NCBI RefSeq assembly: GCF_006438875.1
Contig: NZ_RCZH01000001.1
Location: forward strand, 185,151-241,250
Length of the DNA stretch: 56,100 nucleotides
Direction of reading: 5' to 3'
Source: Flavobacterium pectinovorum
GTDB lineage: Bacteria; Bacteroidota; Bacteroidia; Flavobacteriales; Flavobacteriaceae
Shown here: piece by piece, positions 39,937-49,052 of the stretch
How positions within the stretch are numbered: the first letter of the stretch is position 1
Layout: each line of letters opens with the position of its first letter
Made by a program: the position numbers and the translations under genes
Notes under the pieces: generated by a model
The model's input: only the letters and a program-made list of their open reading frames with translations
Told to the model about the DNA's origin: nothing
Database searches by the model: none

Positions 39937-41478
39937 TTAATTATCGCAGAAAGAACCAATTTGTTTTAAATGTCTTTCTGTTTGGTATTTATTAAAGTTG
40001 TCCCATTTTGGAGGAGAACTTGTTTTTTGTCCGTACATCGCATCCAGACAAACATTATTGTCTTTGTATTTATCGTGTAAAACAGCCAGGATTTTAAAGA
40101 AAAACTCGTCTAACATTATGATTGCTTCAAATTCTGATTTTAGAGTTTCATAATTTGAATCTGATGGATTTAATATTTGTAAAAGGTCTAAAACTTCTTT
40201 CTTTTCCTCTTCGTTTATTTCAGTTAAATAACCCATTTTTAGGGTTTTAAAAACCAAATTATTCCAAGCTTTGCTGTCATGTCCCCATTGAACATCAGGA
40301 AGATTCAATGAATGCTCGCAAATTAAAATGATAGAAAAAAGAACATCATTTAAGTATTCTGCCGGAAATTCATCAAAGCTTCTGAATTCGAAACCGCTTT
40401 GGTACATTTTTTCCTGATTAAAATCAAGACCTAATTCAGAAAGCATTTCATATTCCATGTCAGCTTCAATCTGATCGCGCCACCAAATGTTTTCTTCTTT
40501 TTCGAATTTTAATAATTTTCTAAAATCATCAACTTTATAAGTTAGAATTTTACCTTTTGGCATTGCCGTGTTATATGTTCCAACGCCTATGTAACGTGAC
40601 ATGGCATTTCTCATAGAACCTAAAGTAAATTTTTTGTCCAGACTGTATTTATCGCTTATCACACCCATAATATCAGGACTTCCAAGAGTTGCTATAAAGA
40701 ATGGCTCAAACCATTGCAACATATAGATGGCGTTGCTATGCGTTTTATTGAATTCATTATAGTCGACAATTCTGCTGTCTTCTGTCAATGACGGTAATGT
40801 AATATGAAAATGATAGGTTCCGTTGTTGAACAAAACCAGATTTTCCTGATTGGTCATGAACATATTAAGACCATTGTTGTAATCGGGAAAACTTAATTTT
40901 CCGTCTAAAACAGCAGATTCATTGATTTTATCAAGGAATAATTTTTTCGTTGCTTTTAGTTCTTTACAAGAATCAGCGATTGTTCTGTTTTCAAAATATT
41001 TGGTTACAAACTCGATTGAATCACCATCAAAATGTACAGAACCCATTGTTTTGTTTCTTTGGGTAATCATACTTTGAATGTTGTATGGCTGATCTTCAAG
41101 GAAAAGTTCCATGATAGATTTTCCTAAATAATCAGGATTTTCAATTGGTTGCGCAATCACTTCACCAGTTTCTGTATCCATTAATGGTTTTATAGGTGAT
41201 AAAGTTTTATGCTGATAGTTGATATCTAATTTTTCAAGCGAATGACTGTTCATCATTCGGCTCACGGTATAATTTTCGTTTATATCAAAAGCTTTTTTCA
41301 AGACAGGAGTTAAGCTTTCGGGTTTGTAGCATTTTCTGTAGTCGATACTATACTTTTCAAAACCAATTTTTTCTTGTATAAATTCACCAGAAACAATTAG
41401 GGATTGTTCAAATTGCATGTAGGTTTCGTTTTCTAATCCTATTCCCCAATAATATTTTTGTGTCTGATTGTCTTTCAT
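39937..41478 (-). CDS. Glutamate-cysteine-ligase/amidoligase-like protein of unknown role
   Basis: A 513-aa cytoplasmic protein, not a standard annotated gene. By eye the order of motifs is that of the glutamine-synthetase-fold carboxylate-amine ligases: G-I-G-L-E-N-E at residues 12-18 (the GxExE metal/ATP strand), HFDGDSIEFVTKYFENRTIA (acidic strand), NNGTYHFHITLP with His223 and His225, MLQWFEPFFIATLGSPDIMG, MRNAMSRYIGVGTYN with Arg290 and Arg295, and GFEFRSFDEFP with Glu364 and Arg366. If correct it makes an amide or peptide bond using ATP. The same-strand neighbour upstream is a papain-like Cys hydrolase. Family placement is inference at moderate confidence. Confidence 0.55.
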   Translation of the reverse strand: MKDNQTQKYYWGIGLENETYMQFEQSLIVSGEFIQEKIGFEKYSIDYRKCYKPESLTPVLKKAFDINENYTVSRMMNSHSLEKLDINYQHKTLSPIKPLMDTETGEVIAQPIENPDYLGKSIMELFLEDQPYNIQSMITQRNKTMGSVHFDGDSIEFVTKYFENRTIADSCKELKATKKLFLDKINESAVLDGKLSFPDYNNGLNMFMTNQENLVLFNNGTYHFHITLPSLTEDSRIVDYNEFNKTHSNAIYMLQWFEPFFIATLGSPDIMGVISDKYSLDKKFTLGSMRNAMSRYIGVGTYNTAMPKGKILTYKVDDFRKLLKFEKEENIWWRDQIEADMEYEMLSELGLDFNQEKMYQSGFEFRSFDEFPAEYLNDVLFSIILICEHSLNLPDVQWGHDSKAWNNLVFKTLKMGYLTEINEEEKKEVLDLLQILNPSDSNYETLKSEFEAIIMLDEFFFKILAVLHDKYKDNNVCLDAMYGQKTSSPPKWDNFNKYQTERHLKQIGSFCDN

Positions 41479-41922
41479 TTATACTAATTTTCTTTTTATG
41501 TGGTTATTTTGAACTGTTTGAAATCAATTTTTTTGTTTGGAAATTTGAGACTAATCGCTTAAATATCAGAGGGCACAAAATCTTTCAACGGATAAAGCAT
41601 AATTGTTTGCATCCATTAAAAAAGCCTTCTTTTACTTTTAAAATTGTATGAATTTATATTTGTCTCAGAAATTTTGCACTTGTATCGACTGAATGATTGA
41701 TAATGCAGTAGAGTTTTATAAGTAGGTTATAAAAACACTATTGCAATTAATTACTTTTATATCAATAATTTAAGAAGATGAATAGCCGAATTATAACTTT
41801 TGCTATTCCTGTTTTTTCCAAGTTGCAAAAGTAGTACTTTATTATATCATTTCCAAGTGGTTAACACGTTGAAAATCAATAATTTTTTTAGAGGTTTAAA
41901 CAATTGAGGAAATTGTTTTTAT
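41479..41922. other. Gene-free spacer between amidoligase-like and papain-like genes
   Basis: An AT-rich 444-base spacer with no plausible ORF, palindrome or repeat and no convincing promoter on either strand. A possible short hairpin AAAAAAGCC is not supported by a matching arm. The two flanking genes face the same way. Confidence 0.45.
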
Positions 41923-42660
41923 TTATTCATGGTAATAGAATACATAAGAGGAATATAACTCATCATTCCACCAATCTTTTCTAACTTCTGAAAAGTAATT
42001 ATAATTCAGTTTACCGGCTTGTGATTGTAGCGGATATACTACTTTGCCATTTTCGCGATATGCTTTATGTAAATCGGTTTCGGGAACAACCGGAACAATA
42101 TGACCGGAAAGTCCTTTTTCTCTTCTTTTGGCACAAATCATTCCAATTCCGCCATTAGCATTTACTTTATTCTGAATTTCATCGGCAGTAAACATTCTTT
42201 CCCAGCCAAAACTCGCTCCCCATTCCAAAAACCAATCGTGTATGGCGCTGGAATAAATACGATCAACAGTTTGTTCAAAAACGACTTCGACTTCCTGACC
42301 GTTTAATATTTTTTCAAGAGATTCATCTGTCCACCAAACCGTTGGGAGATACACTTTTGAGAAGTAGCAATAATCATAAGAATATACGTTGCAATACGTA
42401 TCTTCAACCGTTCTTTGATACCTGATATTAGTTTCAACATCCAGTTTAGCAATCAGCTTTGCAATACTTTCTTTTTTAGTCGCAACATTTGTCAAATCTC
42501 TATACGGAATACTGGAATCCATAAGCGGTTTTTCCTTCATTTCCATAGAATCTAACTGAGATTCCGAATCAGGTAATAAGTCGGCTATTTTTATTTGAGT
42601 GTTCGCTGTTGGATTATCACTCAAAGGTAATGATGCTACTGATATGGTATGTTTCTCCAT
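41923..42660 (-). CDS. Papain-like (NlpC/CHAP-type) cysteine hydrolase candidate
   Basis: A 245-aa protein without signal peptide, not recognised as a named family. The C-terminal two thirds carry a pattern typical of papain-fold amidases: T-Y-C-N-V-Y (Cys90-Asn91 at a helix start, as in the C-N-x-F of NlpC-like enzymes), YLPTVWW, DWFLEWGASFGWE, QNKVNANGGIGMICAKRREK and SGHIVPVVPE (His187, Glu194), a likely Cys-His-Glu triad. The first ~75 residues are polar and probably disordered. It may be an amidase or endopeptidase acting on a peptide or peptidoglycan fragment. It may partner the ligase-like gene downstream. An antibacterial effector is an alternative, but no secretion or immunity gene is nearby. 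Confidence 0.5.
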   Translation of the reverse strand: MEKHTISVASLPLSDNPTANTQIKIADLLPDSESQLDSMEMKEKPLMDSSIPYRDLTNVATKKESIAKLIAKLDVETNIRYQRTVEDTYCNVYSYDYCYFSKVYLPTVWWTDESLEKILNGQEVEVVFEQTVDRIYSSAIHDWFLEWGASFGWERMFTADEIQNKVNANGGIGMICAKRREKGLSGHIVPVVPETDLHKAYRENGKVVYPLQSQAGKLNYNYFSEVRKDWWNDELYSSYVFYYHE

Positions 42661-42958
42661 CTTGACTGCTTAAAATTTGTTGGCTGAATGCTACAAAAAA
42701 TCGCCATTTGCATAACGTAATTTTGTCAACCAAAAGTGTAAATATATTTCAAACTTTTTAAACAGCTCTATAAAAAGGCAAATTTTAGAAAACATTTATA
42801 ATTAAATTTGTTGGTTTATTGCGAAGTTTCATCCTAATTTTGTCACATTAAAAGCATTTAATGATTTGTTATTAAAGGAGTATAATCAAGATGTTAAGGC
42901 TTTTTCAAGGAGCGTTTTTCTTCTCTTTTTTATGTTAGTTTCAAGCTTGAGTTTTCGT
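42661..42958. other. Divergent spacer without gene
   Basis: Between the papain-like gene (minus) and the MFS gene (plus). AT-rich; I see no repeat or operator. Near the minus-strand gene the sequence TTGACAAAATTACG could be part of a promoter, but no TAnnTTTG follows at the correct distance. Confidence 0.4.
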
Positions 42959-42966
42959 TATATTTG
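42959..42966 (+). promoter_or_regulatory. -7 element of the MFS gene
   Basis: TATATTTG ends 18 bases before the ATG. A -33 TTG at the usual distance is not evident. Confidence 0.5.
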
Positions 42967-42984
42967 CGCTTCTAAAATTTTCTC

Positions 42985-44172
42985 ATGAATTTCTCTGTAA
43001 AAGCCATTCACCCAATTTATAATCTGCAATTTGGATTAGTCTGTTTAAGTTCGTTACTCTTTTCGGCCAGTTTTAACATGTTGATTCCCGAGCTTCCGGA
43101 GTATTTGAGCAAAATGGGCGGGGCAGAGTATAAAGGATTAATTATTGCACTTTTTACCTTAACGGCAGGGATTTCAAGACCTTTTAGCGGTCGTTTGACA
43201 GATACTTTAGGACGAGTTCCTGTTATGGCTGTGGGATCGATTGTTTGTTTTGTCTGCGGAATTCTTTATCCGGTTTTAGGAACAGTTTCGGGTTTTTTAT
43301 TCTTGCGATTGATTCACGGATTTTCTACAGGATTTAAACCTACGGCTACGGCAGCTTATGTGGCAGATATTGTTCCCAGAGAACGTTGGGGCGAAGCATT
43401 GGGCTTACATGGACTTTGCTTTTCTATAGGGATGGCTTTGGGACCCGCAATTGGAAGTACCATTAAGATTTATTCTTCGATGAACATGCTTTTTTATGCT
43501 TCTTCTGTTTTTGCGCTGATGTCTATTTTAATTTTAATGAATATGAAGGAAACTTTAAAATACAAACAGCGTTTTAGCCTGCGTATTCTAAAGATTTCGA
43601 GAAAAGATATTATCGCCGTAGAAGTATTGCCGGCAGCAATTGTTACCTTTCTTTCTTATATGGCTTATGGCGTGATTTTGACTTTAATTCCGGATTGGAG
43701 TCAGCATTTAGGGATTACGAATAAAGGTTTGTTTTTTATGGTTTTTACGATTACTTCGGTAATGATTCGTTTTGGAGCCGGAAAAGCATCTGACAAATAT
43801 GGGCGCTTGCATATCATCGCAATTGGACTTTTCTTTTTGATTATATCGCTGTTTATTGTTGGATTCTCCACCTCAATCACCGGACTTTTGGTTGGAGCGG
43901 CAATTTATGGCGTTTCTACCGGAATTGTTTCACCGGCGTTAAATGCCTGGACGGTCGACATGAGTTTCGCTGATCATCGTGGTAAAGCTATGGCAACGAT
44001 GTACATTGCCCTTGAAGCCGGAATTGGTCTTGGCGCTCTTATTGCGGGATGGATGTATCAGGATGTGATTGCAAAAATCCCAATGCTTATGTATGCCAGT
44101 GCAGCAATGGTTTTCCTGGCCTTAGGGTATGTTGCGATGCGTTTGCGAAAAGGTGAAAAAGGTTTAGTTTAA
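42985..44172 (+). CDS. Major facilitator superfamily transporter
   Basis: A 395-aa inner-membrane protein with 12 expected helices. MFS motif A lies in the 2-3 loop: SGRLTDTLGRVPVMAVGSI. A second version sits in the 8-9 loop: GAGKASDKYGRLHIIAIGL. Motif-C-like GLHGLCFSIGMALGPAIGST in helix 5 points to an exporter (drug/H+ antiporter type). The substrate cannot be named. It stands alone with its own -7 element and ends in a hairpin-rich repeat. Confidence 0.92.
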   Translation: MNFSVKAIHPIYNLQFGLVCLSSLLFSASFNMLIPELPEYLSKMGGAEYKGLIIALFTLTAGISRPFSGRLTDTLGRVPVMAVGSIVCFVCGILYPVLGTVSGFLFLRLIHGFSTGFKPTATAAYVADIVPRERWGEALGLHGLCFSIGMALGPAIGSTIKIYSSMNMLFYASSVFALMSILILMNMKETLKYKQRFSLRILKISRKDIIAVEVLPAAIVTFLSYMAYGVILTLIPDWSQHLGITNKGLFFMVFTITSVMIRFGAGKASDKYGRLHIIAIGLFFLIISLFIVGFSTSITGLLVGAAIYGVSTGIVSPALNAWTVDMSFADHRGKAMATMYIALEAGIGLGALIAGWMYQDVIAKIPMLMYASAAMVFLALGYVAMRLRKGEKGLV

Positions 44173-44203
44173 CTTGCCAGACAGAAAAAAAACGCCATAA
44201 TAA

Positions 44204-44304
44204 TCGCGCAAAGACGCAAGGTCGCAAAGTTTTAATTTTTTAAATTTATGCTAAAAGACAAAAAGGCTTTACGACTTTGTGTCTTTGCGCGAGATGTTTT
44301 TTTT
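44204..44304. repeat. Inverted repeat of the CGCAAAGACGCAAGG type, also a terminator
   Basis: TCGCGCAAAGACGCAAGG (from 44204) is complementary, with a few mismatches, to CGACTTTGTGTCTTTGCGCGA (ending 44292). About 35 bases lie between the arms and a T run follows (44297-44304). Related to the CACAAAG repeats at 4920-5250 and 15195-15346. It lies 31 bases after the MFS stop. Confidence 0.7.
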
Positions 44305-44347
44305 AATTTTTTAGATATCTTCTTGACTTAATAGCATTATTTAAATC

Positions 44348-45274
44348 TTATATCCATTCTTTTGCGCTATCAAAATCATCCGGTAAATAGGTAAGATATT
44401 GAACCATTCTTGGACTTTTTCCTTTATTTGGTGTGGCACAATGTGGTAAAGTATTATTCCAGATTATAAAATCTCCGGCATTTCCTGTAATAGGTTCCGG
44501 TTTTAAGGTGACAACAGCTTTATCTCTTGGGTTTTCATCTGGTTTGAGATTGTCCAGCCAATGATTTATTTGATTGTGAAATCCCGCAACACAATGAAAA
44601 GCTCCTTCATCTATATCGCAATCAGTGAGATAAAGCAAACCCTGAAGTCCAAATTTTATAGGTTGTTTTAAACTGGTATCCCAATGAAGCTGACTTCCCA
44701 GAAAACTAAATTCTTCAGTTTCTGGAGGGCTAAAGCTTACTTTATCAATCGTTTTGTATATTTTGTCTGTTTTATAAAGCTGTTCGTATGCTTTTTTTAT
44801 TCTTGGAGAAAACCTGTTTTTATTTAAGGTTTCGTGATCTGAAAAATTAAGCATTAATCCTTTCTGATTTTCATGTCTGTTATACCAGGTTTCTTTTTTA
44901 TTGGGATCCATTTTTAAATACTCCCAAATTGCCTGTTGTGTTTCTTCACAGTCTTTTTTTGAAATGGCATTTTTTACAATTACATAGCCATTTTTATCCC
45001 AAAATTCAAGATCTTCCTTTGAGAGAACTTCTTCTGCGGTTTCTGGAGCTTCATTATTTTCGCTTTTTCTTTTATCATTTATCCAGATTTTAAAAGTTTC
45101 AAAATCAGGTTTCTCAAAATACAAAAACTGTAACGCGTCTTCCATACCAATACCCAATTGATATAAAGCTTTTATTTCGTCGTTCCATGTTTGAGTACTA
45201 TTTCCAGAAGAATTTCCGGAAGGATTTAAAGTACGTTTCCATAGGTTTTCAAGAATAATCAAAGGCTCTGTCAT
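44348..45274 (-). CDS. Phytanoyl-CoA dioxygenase (PhyH) family protein
   Basis: A 308-aa Fe(II)/2-oxoglutarate dioxygenase. The iron facial triad is visible: His197 and Asp199 in GSQLHWDTSLK and His278 in NNTLPHCATPN. Arg289 in SPRMVQYLTY is the expected 2-oxoglutarate ligand. The core begins at LEFWDKNGYVIVKNAISKKD; the first ~80 residues are family-variable. Substrates of bacterial PhyH proteins range over small hydroxylated metabolites; none is indicated. The neighbour on the same strand is a GNAT acetyltransferase, 99 bases upstream. Confidence 0.9.
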   Translation of the reverse strand: MTEPLIILENLWKRTLNPSGNSSGNSTQTWNDEIKALYQLGIGMEDALQFLYFEKPDFETFKIWINDKRKSENNEAPETAEEVLSKEDLEFWDKNGYVIVKNAISKKDCEETQQAIWEYLKMDPNKKETWYNRHENQKGLMLNFSDHETLNKNRFSPRIKKAYEQLYKTDKIYKTIDKVSFSPPETEEFSFLGSQLHWDTSLKQPIKFGLQGLLYLTDCDIDEGAFHCVAGFHNQINHWLDNLKPDENPRDKAVVTLKPEPITGNAGDFIIWNNTLPHCATPNKGKSPRMVQYLTYLPDDFDSAKEWI

Positions 45275-45373
45275 TTTAATAGCTTTAGAATAAGAATCTG
45301 TTAATTCAAAAATAGTGATTTATAATTTTCTGTTTAAAGTATAAATACCTGTTTTTAATATTAGAATAAAGTA

Positions 45374-45931
45374 TTAAAAATGGTTATATTTTTTATTATT
45401 TCTTAGAGTATAAGTGACCAGATTTTTTACTTTTTCATGCGTATTATTATATTTTTTGTCTTCAAATTCAAAATTCATTTTCTTAAGCATTGCCACAGAA
45501 TTTATATTATCAGAAGAAGGAAATGCCGTAATTATTTTTGCGTGTATTTCTTCAAATGCATATTTTATGACTTCTTTTATAGCCTCGCTCATGATTCCTT
45601 TTCCTTGAAATTCAGTCAGCATTTCATAACCAATTTCAACAATTTCGTTTTCAGGATCAAAATTCCACAAACAAACAGAACCAATCAGATCATTGCTTTC
45701 TTTTAAGTTTATGACCCAATAAATGCATTTATTCTGTTCGATTAAATTTTGCATTTTTAGGATGTAATCTTTTGCTTTTTGTAAAGTTGATGAATTATCT
45801 CTTCCAACAAATGCGTTTACAGTTTCATCAGAATGTAGTTTATGAATTAAGTCGGCATCAGTATTTACAATGTTTCGCAATATTAACCGATCTGTTTGTA
45901 GTTGTGGGAAATTTTTAAAATCTAATACCAT
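45374..45931 (-). CDS. GNAT-family acetyltransferase (RimJ/RimL type)
   Basis: A 185-aa acetyltransferase. The start LQTDRLILRNIVNTDADLI is the classic RimJ/RimL/YdaF opening. The acetyl-CoA loop is EIGYEMLTEFQGKGIMSEAI, followed by ITAFPSSDNINSVAMLKKMN. These act on ribosomal protein N-termini or small molecules; the target is not readable. It is probably co-transcribed with the PhyH gene downstream. A long T run (on the plus strand 45953-45967) lies just upstream. Confidence 0.9.
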   Translation of the reverse strand: MVLDFKNFPQLQTDRLILRNIVNTDADLIHKLHSDETVNAFVGRDNSSTLQKAKDYILKMQNLIEQNKCIYWVINLKESNDLIGSVCLWNFDPENEIVEIGYEMLTEFQGKGIMSEAIKEVIKYAFEEIHAKIITAFPSSDNINSVAMLKKMNFEFEDKKYNNTHEKVKNLVTYTLRNNKKYNHF

Positions 45932-46076
45932 CTTTAATATTTACATTACAATTTTTTTTTTTTTTTAAACGGGAATTGCCTGATTTTTTCAGTGTAGGAA
46001 ATTTAAAAAATAAATAACATATAGTTGCTATACTTCATAAAAATAATAAACCTAAGATTTGTTTTGTAATTTTCCA

Positions 46077-46108
46077 AGTAAAAAAGCCCCTGAAAAACAG
46101 AGGCTTTT
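46077..46108 (-). terminator. Terminator after the large T9SS protein gene
   Basis: AAAAGCCCCTG (46082-46092) pairs with CAGAGGCTTTT (46098-46108) with one mismatch. On the minus strand a T run follows. Confidence 0.8.
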
Positions 46109-46127
46109 ATAGAAAAGTTATTAGGAT

Positions 46128-49052
46128 TTAATGCTTAATAACTGTAATTGATTTTTTCATTCCCGAATACGTAATAAAATAGATTCCGGCTTTTAGATCG
46201 CTTAAATCAAAAGCATTTAAACCTTTTGTAACCGTATATATTTCTTTTACAAGTGTACCGTTTTGGCTGTAAACAGAAATACTTTGCGGTGCAAGATCAT
46301 AAAAATTGATATTAAGAATTGCTGTAAAAGGATTTGGATAAGCAATTACTTCATTTTCTGTAATTGGAGATACAGATTCTTCTGCCACAGAAGCTTTTCT
46401 GGCTGTACTTTGTGCGTTTACGGCAATTGTAGAAGTTAAAAATTTGCGATGATTAGGCTCCACAACATCTTTATTTTCCAAACCATCATTATAAGGAATA
46501 TCCGAACCTAAATCTGAGACTAAATCTAATGTAAATGCTCCCGAAATATCTGCTGGAACTTCAACAATACCTTCCGGTTTTAGGTTTGTTAGATTTGCAT
46601 TAAGCAAAACTGGCGCTGTTGCAGCCTGACCATTCCAGGAATACAACTCAAATGTACCAGTTGCAGCATAACTTCCGGCTGAGATAATATATTGGTTTGA
46701 AGCATTTTTGCCTAGACTTCTAATTCCGTGATTGTTAAGGTTTAATTCTATTGGAGAACCAAAAACCGGATTTGCAGACGGGCTTCCGTTTCCAAACCAA
46801 GATTCAAAATTCTGCAAAGGGCAAATAAGAGCTTTATTCGTTCCGCTGCCTACATAAGGCGCTCTGAAACCAATGTACAATGTCGTTCCGTCAGGACCCA
46901 TTTCAAGTCCTTCAATATTAAAACCGTCGATACGTTTAGGTTCGATTCCCGTAGCGGCTTTTGCTGTAAAGTTGTAACCATTATTATCTCCCCAAGTAAT
47001 AAGTTTACTTCTTAAATTACTGTAATAGCCAACAAAAACTAAAGTTGCATTGGCTCCCGTTCCTACAATATCAGTAGCAAAAATTCTGTTTCTGTCTGCT
47101 CTTGCTTCTCCTGATTTTGAGTTGCTTAAGGAACCAATCCAATAGATACGGTTTGGTTTAGTCGTGCTTCTAAAAGAGGCTTCAATATCAACCTCAGTTC
47201 CGCTTAGATTCAAATAAGAGTTTACATCAAATTGATAAAGTGCAAGACCCGAATTGTTTCGGCTAAATAGTTTTATAACATTAGTTTCATCATCGGCAGC
47301 AAACATATAGTTTTCATCAATCGGAATCGCTGTTGAACCATCTGCGACACCGGCATTGTAAATGTCTTTAAGCGAAGCTGTCGCCAAAGCCTGAGAAACC
47401 GCTACGTTTACCGTGATCGATTTATTGCCTCCCTGAGCATCTGTAACTTTCAGGGTTAAAGTAGAATATCCAACTCCTGTTGGATTAATTCTGAATTTAC
47501 GTGCATTTCCTGTACCGGTTACAGTAAAATTTGCATTTGGAACTACGCTTGTTTTAGAACTAGTCATAGAAAATGTCAATGCATCTACATTATCATCTGT
47601 AACCGTAATATCAAGTCCCGATACGATAAAAGGGTCTGTATTATTATTCATTACACAACCCACTTTTGCTGATGTAGTTGACAAGCTAACAAATTTTGAA
47701 GCTGTTGTATTGAATACCAATGTTGGAGCAACATTTACGGAGCTATTTACAGTTACCGTTTTTACGGAAGAAGTGGTTACAGAACCGCTATTATCTGTGG
47801 CTTTTGCAGTAACAGAATAAGAACCTGCGGCAACATTTGTCCACGAATAGGAATAGGGTGCAGCAATTATAGAAGCTAATAAAGTAGAACCATTGAAGAA
47901 TTCTACTTTAGAAATCGTTCCGTCAGAATCTGTTGCAGTTGCAGCTAAACTTACAGTTGCAGGAGCATTTCCGGAAACGGTTGGTGTTGCAAGCGTTATG
48001 GTTGGCGCAACGTTAGAACCCGCAGCATTTACAGTTACATTTTGTACAACTGATGTTGTGGATGCTCCTGTATTATCAGTTGCTTTTGCAGTTATAGAAT
48101 ACGAACCAGCGGCAACATTTGTCCAGGAATAAGAATATGGAGTAGAAGTTACAGTCGCTAATAAAGTCGATCCGTTATAGAATTCTACTTTAGAAATTGT
48201 TCCGTCAGAATCTGTTGCAGTTGCAGATAAACTTACAGTTGCAGGAGCATTTCCCGAAACTGTTGGTGCTGTAATAGTTATTGTTGGAGCGATATTTCCA
48301 ACCGGAGTTCCGGCAATAGTTATCGAAGTAGTATTGTAACTTGGAGTTGTGGTTAAAGTCCAACTACGAGAAGTTGTAAAAGTATTTGTAGTCGTATTAT
48401 AAACTCCTGCAGTAGCTTTTACCAATTGATCACTTCCCGGATCTGGTGCTAAATAAGACGAAGTCTGAAGTTTACCGCCATTATAGTTGTCGTTAACCGG
48501 CAATTGATATCCTGATCCGGAGCTTTTGAAAGCACTTCCTACAGCGTCACCAAAAAATACGGCATCAACTGGAACAGTAGAAGAAGATATAGAAGATGCC
48601 GCAACATTAAATACTGCAACGCCATCTGCATTACTGCCGCCATTTCCTAAAACGCCAGATGTGTTTTTTGATCCAAAAGAATCTCCGGCAGTTGTTCCTG
48701 TATTTTTAGTTTTTAAGGCCACACCAGATTGATTTAGAGGCAACATTGACGAACCGCCAACATATACAACTTGTCCCGCAGTAACAGATCCTGAGTTGAT
48801 TAAAAAGGCGTATGTTACAGCACTTCCGGCTTTCCATCCGTTTGAAGTCGCCGTTCCGTTGTCTGTAAAAACAACGGTATAAGGTGTTGTTGCAAAATTA
48901 ATCGTTGTGGTTGCAACCAATTCGACATATTCTAAAGGTGAATCATCGCCATTTGGATTTGTCAGGATTTCAGAGATAATCAATCCTTTTTGTGCGAAGG
49001 CATTATTACAGAGAAAAGTAATCGCGAAGATTAAGAGTAGTTTTTTTTTCAT
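46128..49052 (-). CDS. Large secreted protein: lamin-tail-like, two Ig domains, propeller-like domain, T9SS tail
   Basis: A 974-aa exported protein. The signal peptide MKKKLLLIFAITFLCNNAFA starts at the ATG at 49052, preferred over one 16 codons upstream. The domains are: an LTD/nuclease-associated beta domain (LIISEILTNPNGDDSPLEYV); two tandem Ig-like domains of 94 residues (SGNAPATVSLSATATDSDGT, then YSYSWTNVAAGSYSITAKAT); an unassigned linker Ig-like part; a DUF3616-like/esterase-like domain (YMFAADDETNVIKLFSRNNS, RIDGFNIEGLEMGPDGTTLY); and a T9SS type A sorting domain (VIAYPNPFTAILNINF to the end). It is probably surface-attached or released. No catalytic residues are confidently seen. 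Confidence 0.85.
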   Translation of the reverse strand: MKKKLLLIFAITFLCNNAFAQKGLIISEILTNPNGDDSPLEYVELVATTTINFATTPYTVVFTDNGTATSNGWKAGSAVTYAFLINSGSVTAGQVVYVGGSSMLPLNQSGVALKTKNTGTTAGDSFGSKNTSGVLGNGGSNADGVAVFNVAASSISSSTVPVDAVFFGDAVGSAFKSSGSGYQLPVNDNYNGGKLQTSSYLAPDPGSDQLVKATAGVYNTTTNTFTTSRSWTLTTTPSYNTTSITIAGTPVGNIAPTITITAPTVSGNAPATVSLSATATDSDGTISKVEFYNGSTLLATVTSTPYSYSWTNVAAGSYSITAKATDNTGASTTSVVQNVTVNAAGSNVAPTITLATPTVSGNAPATVSLAATATDSDGTISKVEFFNGSTLLASIIAAPYSYSWTNVAAGSYSVTAKATDNSGSVTTSSVKTVTVNSSVNVAPTLVFNTTASKFVSLSTTSAKVGCVMNNNTDPFIVSGLDITVTDDNVDALTFSMTSSKTSVVPNANFTVTGTGNARKFRINPTGVGYSTLTLKVTDAQGGNKSITVNVAVSQALATASLKDIYNAGVADGSTAIPIDENYMFAADDETNVIKLFSRNNSGLALYQFDVNSYLNLSGTEVDIEASFRSTTKPNRIYWIGSLSNSKSGEARADRNRIFATDIVGTGANATLVFVGYYSNLRSKLITWGDNNGYNFTAKAATGIEPKRIDGFNIEGLEMGPDGTTLYIGFRAPYVGSGTNKALICPLQNFESWFGNGSPSANPVFGSPIELNLNNHGIRSLGKNASNQYIISAGSYAATGTFELYSWNGQAATAPVLLNANLTNLKPEGIVEVPADISGAFTLDLVSDLGSDIPYNDGLENKDVVEPNHRKFLTSTIAVNAQSTARKASVAEESVSPITENEVIAYPNPFTAILNINFYDLAPQSISVYSQNGTLVKEIYTVTKGLNAFDLSDLKAGIYFITYSGMKKSITVIKH
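47745..48295 (-). repeat. Tandem 282-bp repeat encoding two Ig-like domains
   Basis: Two adjacent in-frame copies (period 282 bases, 94 codons) inside the T9SS protein gene. They are highly similar at both DNA and protein level, for example CCACGAATAGGAATA at 47841 and CCAGGAATAAGAATA at 48123. This is recent domain duplication and a possible site of copy-number change. Confidence 0.75.

Noticed and set aside
41923..42660. Type VI secretion amidase effector with immunity gene
   Set aside because: No secretion genes, PAAR/VgrG or small exported immunity protein lie nearby; kept only as an alternative for the papain-like protein.
47893..48732. Plus-strand open frames inside the T9SS protein gene
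   Set aside because: They are antisense shadows produced by the repetitive Ig-coding DNA; no start context or protein-like composition.
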